Origin: Spartobacteria bacterium | Lineage (GTDB): Bacteria; Verrucomicrobiota; Verrucomicrobiia; Chthoniobacterales; UBA10450 | Length of the DNA: 64,000 nt | Reading direction: 5' to 3' | Assembly: GCA_021325495.1 (NCBI GenBank) | Contig: JAJPGZ010000002.1 | Coordinates: 186,001-250,000, forward strand | Shown: piece by piece, positions 26,333 to 35,562 of the stretch | Position numbering within the stretch: position 1 is the first letter of the stretch | Layout of the letters: the number at the start of each line of letters is the position of its first letter | The notes under the pieces: model-generated | Database searches by the model: none | What the model was told of the DNA's origin: nothing | What the model saw: the letters and a program-made list of their open reading frames with translations, nothing else | Position numbers and translations under genes: made by a program

Positions 26333-27850
26333 ATGATCAATAAACCGCGGCTCAGCTTCTGGCAGATCTGGAACATGAGCTTCGGCTTTCTCGGCATCCA
26401 ATTCGGCTTCGGCCTTCAGCTCGCGAACATGAGCGCGATCTACGCCAAGCTCGGCGCGGAACCCGACAAGATCCCGATCCTCTGGCTGGCCGGTCCTATG
26501 ACTGGCCTTCTCATTCAACCAATCATCGGCTCGATGAGCGATCGCACCTGGAACCGGCTGGGACGGCGGCGTCCTTATTTTCTTGCCGGCGCGATTCTCT
26601 CCAGCGTCGCGCTTTTTTTCATGCCCGATGCGCCCCTGCTGTGGGTCGCCGCAGGGATGCTGTGGATTCTCGACGCCTCCATCAACATCAGCATGGAACC
26701 GTTCCGCGCCTTCGTGGCCGACAAGTTGAACATGGAACAGCGCACCGCGGGTTTCGTTATGCAGAGTTTCTTCATCGGCGTCGGGGCGGCGGTCGCCAAC
26801 GCTCTGCCCTCTTTCTTCAAGTATCTTGGCGTCAGCGGCGCGGCCGCAAACGGAGTTCCTTTGACCGTGCAATACTCCTTCAAACTCGGAGCCGTCGTAT
26901 TTTTTCTCGCGGTTCTTTGGACGGTGATCACGACCAAGGAGTTCCCTCCCGAGAACCTGGCCGAGTTCAACCGCACCCGCCGCGAACGAAAGCCCTTTCG
27001 CCTCGAAAAGATTTTTCTTCTCGTCGGCGCCAGCGCCGGCGCTGCTTTTGGCGCGTCCCGCGGCGCCCTTGTCGAACACCGGCTCACCTGGTGGCACGTT
27101 CTTGTCGGCGCCCTGATTGGTGGAGCTGTGGCTTCTGTGCTCTCGAAGCCCGAAGTGGCAGCGGCCGTCCGGGAAATGCCGAAAACCATGAAGCAACTGG
27201 CGGTGGTTCAATTCTTCACCTGGCTGGGTTTGTTTTGCATGTGGATGTTTTTCAGTCTCGCCACCGCCCAACAAATCTTCGGCACGCTCGATCCGAAGTC
27301 GCCTCTCTTCGATCACGGTACCGAATTTGGCGGTCAGACCTTCGCCATCTATTCGATCGTTTGTTTTGTCGTAGCCTTCGCTCTGCCGAAGCTCGCTGGA
27401 CTAACGAGTCGTAAGACCGTTCACACCTTCGCCCTTGCCTGCGGCGCCGCCGGCCTGCTTTCCACCTGGTTCATTCACGATCAAACGCTTTGGAAATGCA
27501 CCATGATCGGAATCGGCATCGCCTGGGCCTCAATCCTCTCCATGCCTTACGCCATTCTGTCCGGCGCGCTTCCGGCGAATCGCATGGGTGTTTACATGGG
27601 CATTTTCAACTTCTTTATCGTCATTCCCGAAATCGTTGCTTCGCTCGCACTCCAGCCCGTTGTAAAGCAGCTGTTCAACAACGACCCTGTCAAAGTCGTT
27701 ATGCTTGGCGGTGCTTCCCTTCTCATTGCCGCCGTCGCCACTCAGTTTGTTTATGAGCCAAGTCACGGGCACGATGAACAGTTGCCGGAAATTGTGAAGG
27801 ACGAAGCTGTCACCCTTTCTGCGGTCGCGCCGGAAAGCCCGCTCCCGTGA
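26333..27850 (+). CDS. MFS sugar transporter (GPH/maltose-type)
   Basis: 505 residues with about 12 membrane helices. The start SFWQIWNMSFGFLGIQFGFGLQ, the loop GSMSDRTWNRLGRRRPY and EPFRAFVADKL match glycoside-pentoside-hexuronide/sucrose-maltose type symporters found next to alpha-glucosidases and amylases. It probably imports maltose or maltodextrins released by the neighbouring enzymes. GTGA overlap couples it to the following GH13 gene. No exact M1 or M2 within it. Confidence 0.85.
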   Translation: MINKPRLSFWQIWNMSFGFLGIQFGFGLQLANMSAIYAKLGAEPDKIPILWLAGPMTGLLIQPIIGSMSDRTWNRLGRRRPYFLAGAILSSVALFFMPDAPLLWVAAGMLWILDASINISMEPFRAFVADKLNMEQRTAGFVMQSFFIGVGAAVANALPSFFKYLGVSGAAANGVPLTVQYSFKLGAVVFFLAVLWTVITTKEFPPENLAEFNRTRRERKPFRLEKIFLLVGASAGAAFGASRGALVEHRLTWWHVLVGALIGGAVASVLSKPEVAAAVREMPKTMKQLAVVQFFTWLGLFCMWMFFSLATAQQIFGTLDPKSPLFDHGTEFGGQTFAIYSIVCFVVAFALPKLAGLTSRKTVHTFALACGAAGLLSTWFIHDQTLWKCTMIGIGIAWASILSMPYAILSGALPANRMGVYMGIFNFFIVIPEIVASLALQPVVKQLFNNDPVKVVMLGGASLLIAAVATQFVYEPSHGHDEQLPEIVKDEAVTLSAVAPESPLP

Positions 27851-29775
27851 AGTGGAATGGCGGCCTCCTCGCTGCGATCCTCACGCTCGTGGCCGCGTCG
27901 ATGACGACGAAAGCCGCTCCCGCGCCGGAGCGGATGCGCATCTATCAGCTCTTCGTTCGCTTGTTTAGTAACACAAACGAAACGCGCAAACCAAACGGCA
28001 CCCTCGCCGAAAACGGCGTCGGCAAATTCGCCGATATCAACGACGCCGCGCTCGACTCGTTAGCCAAAATGGGATTCACCCACATCTGGCTCACCGGCGT
28101 TTTGCAACAGGCGACCGGCACCGATTATCCGAACATCAAGTCGCCGGCCGATGATCCCGATTTGCTCAAAGGAATCGCCGGCAGTCCGTATGCGATTAAA
28201 GATTACTTCGACGTTTGCCCCGATTACGCACTCAAACCGGAGAAGCGGCTCGAGGAATTCAAGGCGTTGCTCGATCGCATTCACGGGCGCGGCATGAAGG
28301 CGATTGTCGATCTTGTGCCGAATCACGTCGCGCGCAGTTACAACTCGGACGTGAAGCCGGAGTTGAACTTCGGCGTGAACGACGACCGAACGAAATTCTT
28401 TTCGCCTAACAATAACTTCTTCTATCTCACGCCGGATGCGAACGGACCGCCGATGCATTTGCCCACGATGAAGGATGGCCAACCGCAAAGCCCGACCTGC
28501 AAACTCGCGGGGATTAAATGCGATGGATTTTTTGATGGTGAAAAAGATCACGGAAAAGTGACGGGAAACAACGTGGCGAGCTGGGCGCCATCGATTAACG
28601 ACTGGTACGAAACGGTGAAGTTGAATTACGGCTTCAATTTCGTCGATCGACACACGCGCGAATTCCCGAACGCGACCGCACCGGACAAACCGGTGCCGGA
28701 CACATGGAAGAAAGTGGCAGCGATCATCGACTATTGGGAATCGTTAGGCGTGGACGGGTTCCGCTGCGACATGTCGCACATGGTGCCGCCGGAATTTTGG
28801 AAATGGGTCATCACCGAAGCGCGAAAGAAGAATGTCGATCTTGTCTTCATCGGTGAGGCCTACGACAACGACCCTGCCAAAGTGCCGAGCGCGGAATCGG
28901 CCGCGTCCGGGAAACAAACAAATGTGATGGTCGATCTGCTCAACGCCGGCTTCACCGCCGTCTATGACGATCCAACATATCGCGCGATCAAAAAAATTTA
29001 CGAAGGCCCCGGTTGGGCGAACGACATCGACTTCGGACGCGATCCGTTAATCTTCGAACGTTCGCTGCGTTACGCTGAAAATCACGACGAAGTGCGCATC
29101 GCGGCGAAGTCGCAATGGGGCGGTCACGGAATGAAAGTGGGCGCGCCGATCTCCGCGATTTTGTTTGGGCTCTCGCGCGGCCCGGTGATGCTTTACAACG
29201 GTCAGGAAGTCGGCGAGCCGGGCGCGGGCAGCGAAGGATTCGGCAGCGACGACGCGCGCACGTCGATCTTCGATTATTGGTCGATGCCAGAGTTGGTCAA
29301 GTGGGTTAATGGCCACAAATACGACGGCGGAAAATTGTCCGACGAACAAAAACAACTGCGCGCGTTCTATTCGCGCCTGATTAATTCGCTGAATGAGCCG
29401 GCGTTTCGCGACGGAGAATTCGTCGCACTCAACGCTTTGAATCACGACAACGTCGGCTACGGTCGTTTGCCTAACGAAACGGTGAGCGGTCATTGGCTCT
29501 ACAGTTTTGCGCGGGTCGACAAGGCGAGCGGACAACGATTTGTCTGCGCGGTCAATTTAAATCCAACGACGTCTCTCAAGGACATCTCCATCCGTGTTCC
29601 CGATTCCGTTCTGCCTGCGCAAGATCGACAATCGCATTTGCGAATCGTAGATCGCCTTAACGGAACGCCGCTCGCCGATGTAAGATCGACAATCGGATTT
29701 GTGCGCGATGGCGGAATTCCAATCGCCGAGTTGCCTCCGCTCAGCGCAGCGTATCTCGATCTTAGTTCGCGCTGA
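27847..29775 (+). CDS. GH13 alpha-amylase-type glycoside hydrolase
   Basis: 642 residues from GTG at 27847, overlapping the transporter stop. The signal peptide ends near TTKAA. The TIM barrel shows the four GH13 regions: DLVPNHVA, GFRCDMSHM with the nucleophile Asp (about 308), FIGEAYD with the acid/base Glu (about 337) and ENHDEVRI with the transition-state Asp (about 413). It hydrolyses alpha-1,4-glucans; product pattern unknown. M1 encodes parts of three segments, including IVDLVPNHVA in a catalytic region. It is convergent with, and overlaps by 14 bp, the next GH13 gene. Confidence 0.9.
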   Translation: MKWNGGLLAAILTLVAASMTTKAAPAPERMRIYQLFVRLFSNTNETRKPNGTLAENGVGKFADINDAALDSLAKMGFTHIWLTGVLQQATGTDYPNIKSPADDPDLLKGIAGSPYAIKDYFDVCPDYALKPEKRLEEFKALLDRIHGRGMKAIVDLVPNHVARSYNSDVKPELNFGVNDDRTKFFSPNNNFFYLTPDANGPPMHLPTMKDGQPQSPTCKLAGIKCDGFFDGEKDHGKVTGNNVASWAPSINDWYETVKLNYGFNFVDRHTREFPNATAPDKPVPDTWKKVAAIIDYWESLGVDGFRCDMSHMVPPEFWKWVITEARKKNVDLVFIGEAYDNDPAKVPSAESAASGKQTNVMVDLLNAGFTAVYDDPTYRAIKKIYEGPGWANDIDFGRDPLIFERSLRYAENHDEVRIAAKSQWGGHGMKVGAPISAILFGLSRGPVMLYNGQEVGEPGAGSEGFGSDDARTSIFDYWSMPELVKWVNGHKYDGGKLSDEQKQLRAFYSRLINSLNEPAFRDGEFVALNALNHDNVGYGRLPNETVSGHWLYSFARVDKASGQRFVCAVNLNPTTSLKDISIRVPDSVLPAQDRQSHLRIVDRLNGTPLADVRSTIGFVRDGGIPIAELPPLSAAYLDLSSR

Positions 29776-31576
29776 AAACCGCACCGGTAAGCGCGGGCAC
29801 GGTGATTTGCGAGCCTTGCACTTTCACGGCCTCCATGTCGCCGCGAGTGACGAAGATGGGAGTGAGGCTCGTCGCATTCAGCGGAAGATCGACATGCGCG
29901 TCTTCGTTGCTGCGATTAATCGCCACGACGAGCGATTCGCGTTTTGATTTCCGGCTTGTCACGATGACGCGTTGCGTATCGTCCGTCGCCACGATAGCGA
30001 AGTCGCCGTGATTAAGCGCGTCGTGCTGACGACGCAGCGCGATTGCATTTTTGTAGAAATTGAAGAGGTCGCGATCGAATTTCACTTCATCGGGCTCGCG
30101 CTCGCGGCCGCGCGGATCGGTCGCCTCGGGTTCGTATTGTCGATCTTGCCAAAGCATCGGTTTGCGATCGTCGGGATCGCCCGCGCCCCACATTCCGGCT
30201 TCGTCGCCATAGTAAACCATCGGCGCGCCGACATAGCACATCTGGAAGAGGACGATGAGTCGCTGAAGATCGCGCTCTCGCTCGTTAGGTTTGCGGATGT
30301 CGTAGGAGTCGGATGAAGCGGGGGTATTGTTCTTATTGAAAACAATATCGTCGCCGCTCGGAGCCGGTGCGTTCGGTCCGTTAACGATCATCGATGCCAG
30401 CCGATCGGTATCGTGAGAGTCAGTCAGGTTCTGCATGACGGCGGCGACCGCGGTCGGGAATTGTTTGCGGCGGCTTTCGAGCAGTTCGCCGAATTTTGTC
30501 GGCGAGACGTTATTGTCGATCAAGAAACCTTTCACCGGAATGGCGAAGGCGTTGTAGTTCATCGAGGCGGAGAAACCGTCTTTACGGACAAACTCGGCGG
30601 CGTTGCTCCAGATTTCCGCGGTGGTGTAGGCGTTCGGGTTCAATTGCCTAACGAGCGCGTGCCAGTCTGCCCAAAATTTCGTCGGCCGTTCTTCGGCGAC
30701 GTCGAGTCGCCAGCCGTCGATACCTTCGGCCAGTTTACCATGCGGCTGCATCCAGCGTTTGGTCGCCTCGAAAATGTAAGCCTTGGGACCGGGATGCATG
30801 TCCTTGCCGTCGCGGGTGGCGGCGAACGTGGGCAGCGTCATGTGTCCCCACCAACCTTTGTAGGCGAATTCATTTCGCTTGGTGCGTGGATCGTCGAAGC
30901 TTTCGATCGAATACCAATCTTTGTAACGAGAATTTTTTTGGTTCTGGCGAATGTCTTTGAAGGCGAAGAAGTCGCGGCCGGTGTGATTGAAAACGCCGTC
31001 GATGATGATGTGCATGCCGCGTTCATGCGCGCGACGGACAAGATCGAGAAATAATTTATCGGCCGCAGTCCATTGCCATGTGCGCGGATCGGCGGTTTCC
31101 TTGTCGATCAAAGCGAAGTCGCCTTTCGGATCGGGGCCGAAGAACGGATCGATGTGGTGATAGGAATTGCCGTCGTATTTGTGGAGCGAGCGCGAATAAA
31201 AAACCGGATTCAGATAAATTGCGTTGATGCCGAGATCGCAGAGGTAATCGAGCTTGTCGATGACACCTTGAAGATCGCCGCCGTAACGGCGGTCGAGCAC
31301 GCCGTCGCGATAAAAATCGGAGCCGAGCTCATTTTCCCAATCGTCGCGCGCATACCAATCGGCGGTCCAGGATGAGATGCGCCACGATTCGCCGGGCTTG
31401 ATCGGCCATTCAAGCGAATCGCGGGTGGGATCGTTTTTGGTATCGCCGTTACAAAAGCGCTCGGGAAAAATCTGGTAGAAGATTGCTTCACCGGCCCAGG
31501 CGGGCTGGCCGATGGTGTCCGCGCCTAACGAGCCGGCAAACGCGAAAATTAAAATGCAAAGCAGCAGCGAACGCAT
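29762..31576 (-). CDS. GH13 cyclomaltodextrinase/neopullulanase-like enzyme
   Basis: 604 residues, signal peptide to about residue 19 (AFAGSLGA). The neopullulanase-like start PAWAGEAIFYQIFPERFCNGD is present. GH13 regions are IIDGVFNHTG, GWRLDVAEE (nucleophile, about 291), TTAEIWSN (acid/base, about 320) and DSHDTDRLAS (about 391). A C-terminal beta domain follows. It is the third and last gene of a minus-strand run of amylases. Confidence 0.9.
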   Translation of the reverse strand: MRSLLLCILIFAFAGSLGADTIGQPAWAGEAIFYQIFPERFCNGDTKNDPTRDSLEWPIKPGESWRISSWTADWYARDDWENELGSDFYRDGVLDRRYGGDLQGVIDKLDYLCDLGINAIYLNPVFYSRSLHKYDGNSYHHIDPFFGPDPKGDFALIDKETADPRTWQWTAADKLFLDLVRRAHERGMHIIIDGVFNHTGRDFFAFKDIRQNQKNSRYKDWYSIESFDDPRTKRNEFAYKGWWGHMTLPTFAATRDGKDMHPGPKAYIFEATKRWMQPHGKLAEGIDGWRLDVAEERPTKFWADWHALVRQLNPNAYTTAEIWSNAAEFVRKDGFSASMNYNAFAIPVKGFLIDNNVSPTKFGELLESRRKQFPTAVAAVMQNLTDSHDTDRLASMIVNGPNAPAPSGDDIVFNKNNTPASSDSYDIRKPNERERDLQRLIVLFQMCYVGAPMVYYGDEAGMWGAGDPDDRKPMLWQDRQYEPEATDPRGREREPDEVKFDRDLFNFYKNAIALRRQHDALNHGDFAIVATDDTQRVIVTSRKSKRESLVVAINRSNEDAHVDLPLNATSLTPIFVTRGDMEAVKVQGSQITVPALTGAVFSAN

Positions 31577-31590
31577 GAAAGATCGACAAT

Positions 31591-31618
31591 CAACGGCGGT
31601 CAGAGACCGCCGCTACAG
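31591..31618. repeat. Palindromic repeat, single hairpin (GGCGGTC..GACCGCC)
   Basis: GGCGGTC AGA GACCGCC followed by GCTACAG. This is one half of the repeat type found whole at 49373-49435. It sits between two GH13 genes, next to an M1 copy. Confidence 0.7.
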
Positions 31619-31622
31619 TAAA

Positions 31623-34600
31623 TTAGGGGACGACGCGAACGCGATAAAATGCTGGTGTGGACGCGGAAATATTTTCGCTCGCGGTCGGGCCGGTCGCCGT
31701 GATTTGAGTTCCGACATCGGTGTAAGTGCCACCGGGCGTGGTCGAGCTCTGCACAAAGTATTTTTTGCCGTTCACGCTGTTCCAACTAATCGAAACCGTG
31801 TTCGCATCCGGACGCGTGACGCTATTCACGCGCAAGATCGACATCGGATCGAACGGGTTCGTCCCGGCGACGTCTTCTTTGCTGTTGATCATTCCGTCGC
31901 CGTCGTCGTCGCCATTTGGGTCGATGAACTTGACCGGCACCGGTGAACTCGCCGGACCGGTGACGTTGTTATCGTTCGGATTGATGCTTTGAACGACTAC
32001 GGTCGCGGTCTGCCCAAGCGCGCCGATGATCGTCGTGCTCGTGCTGCAGGTGACGAAGGTGTTGGTGCTACCGTTAATGGTAACGCTGACTTTGTAACAC
32101 GGCACTACGCCTTCACTGTCCGGCGCGGCCGCGGACCAGCTAATAATTCCGCTCGTGCCGAGCTCGTAACCGTAAGCATTCGGCGCCGATGCGGGGCCGG
32201 GGGTGGTGCTGGGTTGAGTTACGTCGTAGAGCTTCAGATATTGCGCTTCATACGGACGTTGATTCCAGGCCGGGTCGTTCGGATTCGCGCTCGTCTGCAT
32301 GGTCGGGACTTTGTACAGCCTAACGAATAGCCCATTGCCGAGTAGATCGTCGCCGCTACGATGGCCGCTAAAGAGGAAATAATTGCGGCGGTTTTGATCG
32401 AACCCCAGCGCCGATGGCCCAAGGTAGGCGGAAAGATTTCTCACGTCGTACATGCGTCCCGATTTAATGCCGAAGAGATTTCCGCTGCCGAAGGGGATGT
32501 TGACGTTGAAGTTGCCTTGTTGATCGGCGTCGCGATTCAAATTCGCAAAGCCAAATACGACATCGGTGGTCGCGGGCGAGCCGCCAGCGACTTCGTATTT
32601 CGCGATCGAGAAGAGACTTTGCTGAATGGAACCATCCGTTTGGTTCAAGTAGAAGCGATTCGAGCTTCGTAACGCGGGGCTGAATTGCCGCGCCAAACCC
32701 ATAGCGGCGTAAACAGGATAAAGTTGATCGTTGCCGAAATCGGAATCATTCCAGATCGGCGTCATAGAATTGAAATCCTTGAAGTCGGCGATCTGTTTCC
32801 CGAAATTTGTTTCGTAAAGCGAGTAGCCAAAGGTGCGCGAGATGCCGAGCTCCTGACCCGGGAATATGAGCGGAGCGCCATCGATCGTGTTGCAGACGGC
32901 ATAACGAATGACGGCGAACCAGGGATCGGTGTAGGCCTCTTCGTCGTGCGACATGTTGTTCAGCAAAACGAGACTCTGGCCATAAGCGCTTCGACGCGCG
33001 TCGAAGATTCCGCGAAAATCGCTGGTGCTACTCGAGTTCTTGAGTGGGAAAACGATGTTCTCGTTGAGCAAATCGAAGTGCCGATTAGATCGATAGGTAA
33101 CCGCGCCGCCATCGAGCGATTCGGCCATGAAGAGAAAGTTCCATTTTCGCGTGCGCGTCTTGTTAACGATGTATTCCCAGAGTTGTGGCGGTAATCCCTG
33201 ACCGAAATCCGCGCGCAGGCCACCGATGCCGTGGGATGTTTGAGTCGCAAGGCCCGAGCCTGGAGGCACACCCGTCTGTTCCAGCCAGTAGAGTGTGTAG
33301 TTAGAAAAATATTTCCAGACGTTTTGCGTCACTTGATCGAAGTGACCGTGACCGTCACCCGCAGCATTCGGATCATCGACGCCTGTTTCAGTGCCGCTTA
33401 CCTTGTTAATTGAGTAATCGAACCAATCCTGCTCGTTGTTATAGTTGCCATTGTCGTCTGGGTTGATGTCGACCAAAGCGGCATAGCGGCCGAAGAAAAC
33501 GTCGCGAACATCATTCCATTTACCGAAGTCGCCGCGGTCGGGCGCAATCGCAATATTTCCTGCGCCAGATGCGCGCATGGCGTAGTTCACATCGCGCGAA
33601 TAGAACCGCGCTTCCACGTTGCGGAAGAGGGAGTTCGCGCTTGGACTATTCCCAAACAAGGATGTTCCTTGCGAGCTGATCTCGCAATCCGGCGCGGTGT
33701 GATTGAATGGCGCGTCGAGCATGATGCCCACACCCTCTGTATTTGCCGCGCTTACTAATCCAACGAACGCCTGCTTAGCCGCGTTGCGATTATTGGCATC
33801 ATTCACGCCGGCGGCCGAATTGTAATTCGTCGACATCAGCGGATTGATATCGAAGAAATTTCGCACGGAATAGGGACTGCCGGGATCGTGGCCTTGCTGT
33901 GCTTCCTGGGTGATCGGATGGATTGGCTGAAACCACATCCAATTGCAGCCGAGATTTTTCAGGTAGTTCAGGTTCCAATGATTCTGCGCGCCTTGATGCG
34001 GCGCGTTCGGCGCATCGTACAAGTCTTCCAATGTCCCGCGGTCGGAAAATGCTGTCCCGCTGCTATCGAGATTGAAAACATTCACCTCATAGAGATTAAT
34101 GTTTCGCGCATCGACTGGGGAAACAACGATGGCGTGGTCGCGCCGGCCGGCCGCGATGTTCGTGTAGTAGCGCCAATTATTATCGCCGCTCACTTTCCAG
34201 CGCGCGGTCAGCCGATACGCGCCGGTTTTATCGGCCGGTAAAGTGAGCGTGTATTCACCCGGATTCCCCGTAGCGGACATTGTGTACGCCTTGTAATAAT
34301 GGGAATCGTTTCCCGCGATGATGAGATCGCCATTGATCGGTTCGATACCTTCTTCGGTCGCGATCCCGTTCGCATCGGTGTACGGCGTCGTGACTTTGTC
34401 GCGTCGGTTTAAATTCGTGAAGACCTCGGCCGCGGTCACATTCGCCTGACCCGGCGCGAATAAAATTGTAAACGGCACCGAGTCGCCCTTCGTTTCATCG
34501 ACAAAAACATGGGTCGTGGTGTAATTTGCGCTTACGCCGTTCACCGTGAGCACCGGGTCGCCTATCGTCCCGATGGTGAATGAGAAAATGTGGCCGAGAT

Positions 34601-35552
34601 AATTCGTGCCGTCACCGGCGTTGTAATCGCCAAACTTCTGTTCGTTGTTCGACGAATTCCAGAAACCGACCTTGTATTTCACGGTCGTGCCCAGCGGCGA
34701 ATTCAACAGATTCGGCACCGTCGCGACCCACCACATCGGCGTTCCCGCGATGCTCGTACTCCCACCACCGTTTTGACTCGTGTTCTCGGGATGATCGTAA
34801 GTAAAAGTCGCAACGTGGGTCGCGGCTGTTGCCGCTGTTCCTGGGTTTAATCCCGGAAATGGATCGCTACCGTCGGTCGTGTAATAGATCGCGCCGTTCG
34901 TTACCCAACGCGTGCTGACGTTGTTAGGGTCGCCGATGTAACCGACCTTCGCCCAAAACTGCACATCGCTACCGCTATTCGCACGATTGTTCGCATGAAA
35001 AATCCACGCCGGACGATTGCGAATCGTAAACGGATTTGATGCGGCCAGATTTTGTTCCGGACTTCCGCTGAACACCGTCCCTTCGACCAATCCGTAGTTG
35101 CCATGATCACCGGCGCCCTGCGGCGCATAAATGAATGTGCTGCCAAATCCCGACGACCCATCCGTCGTGACATAAACGTAATATTGGATCGGATCGTTCG
35201 CGGGGATGCCGCTCGTACTGAAACTCGCCTTCCAATATTGATTGCTGCCGCTGTTGCGATCGAAACCGAGCCCGACACTCTGCCATACACCTTGCGACGC
35301 GCCCTTATAAAACAACGTGCCGCCGGTCTGATTCGCTCCGTTTCCCTTATAGACGCCCTGATAAATCGTGACCGTCGTCGGACTCGCCGGATTGTTGCTG
35401 ATCTCCATCCACGGTTCGCGCATGTGCGTCCCGTTCAGGTCCGTCGCGTTATCGGGAATGTGCCAACAAATCGTCGTTGTCGCTGATACGATAGCGGCCG
35501 ATGCCCAGACAATCGCGACGGCAATGAGGACAGAAAGAGTTTTGAAACGCAT
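31623..35552 (-). CDS. Large secreted multidomain GH13 enzyme with calcium-binding linker
   Basis: 1309 residues. The signal peptide ends near AAIVSA. Residues about 25-480 hold several beta domains (probable starch-binding or Ig-like modules). The GH13 barrel covers about 490-990: LDAPFNHTA, GGLRADFGQG (nucleophile, about 780), FLFMAESLDGG (acid/base, about 811) and NMSHDEEAY (about 869). The C-terminal part has a fibronectin-like unit, a DPNGDDDGDG calcium loop of thrombospondin-3 type, and a final YFVQSS...FYRVRVVP module shared with the next protein. Only one exact M1 and one M2 occur, both near the 3' end. It starts 10 bp after the giant gene. Confidence 0.85.
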   Translation of the reverse strand: MRFKTLSVLIAVAIVWASAAIVSATTTICWHIPDNATDLNGTHMREPWMEISNNPASPTTVTIYQGVYKGNGANQTGGTLFYKGASQGVWQSVGLGFDRNSGSNQYWKASFSTSGIPANDPIQYYVYVTTDGSSGFGSTFIYAPQGAGDHGNYGLVEGTVFSGSPEQNLAASNPFTIRNRPAWIFHANNRANSGSDVQFWAKVGYIGDPNNVSTRWVTNGAIYYTTDGSDPFPGLNPGTAATAATHVATFTYDHPENTSQNGGGSTSIAGTPMWWVATVPNLLNSPLGTTVKYKVGFWNSSNNEQKFGDYNAGDGTNYLGHIFSFTIGTIGDPVLTVNGVSANYTTTHVFVDETKGDSVPFTILFAPGQANVTAAEVFTNLNRRDKVTTPYTDANGIATEEGIEPINGDLIIAGNDSHYYKAYTMSATGNPGEYTLTLPADKTGAYRLTARWKVSGDNNWRYYTNIAAGRRDHAIVVSPVDARNINLYEVNVFNLDSSGTAFSDRGTLEDLYDAPNAPHQGAQNHWNLNYLKNLGCNWMWFQPIHPITQEAQQGHDPGSPYSVRNFFDINPLMSTNYNSAAGVNDANNRNAAKQAFVGLVSAANTEGVGIMLDAPFNHTAPDCEISSQGTSLFGNSPSANSLFRNVEARFYSRDVNYAMRASGAGNIAIAPDRGDFGKWNDVRDVFFGRYAALVDINPDDNGNYNNEQDWFDYSINKVSGTETGVDDPNAAGDGHGHFDQVTQNVWKYFSNYTLYWLEQTGVPPGSGLATQTSHGIGGLRADFGQGLPPQLWEYIVNKTRTRKWNFLFMAESLDGGAVTYRSNRHFDLLNENIVFPLKNSSSTSDFRGIFDARRSAYGQSLVLLNNMSHDEEAYTDPWFAVIRYAVCNTIDGAPLIFPGQELGISRTFGYSLYETNFGKQIADFKDFNSMTPIWNDSDFGNDQLYPVYAAMGLARQFSPALRSSNRFYLNQTDGSIQQSLFSIAKYEVAGGSPATTDVVFGFANLNRDADQQGNFNVNIPFGSGNLFGIKSGRMYDVRNLSAYLGPSALGFDQNRRNYFLFSGHRSGDDLLGNGLFVRLYKVPTMQTSANPNDPAWNQRPYEAQYLKLYDVTQPSTTPGPASAPNAYGYELGTSGIISWSAAAPDSEGVVPCYKVSVTINGSTNTFVTCSTSTTIIGALGQTATVVVQSINPNDNNVTGPASSPVPVKFIDPNGDDDGDGMINSKEDVAGTNPFDPMSILRVNSVTRPDANTVSISWNSVNGKKYFVQSSTTPGGTYTDVGTQITATGPTASENISASTPAFYRVRVVP

Positions 35553-35562
35553 CTTGCTTTAG

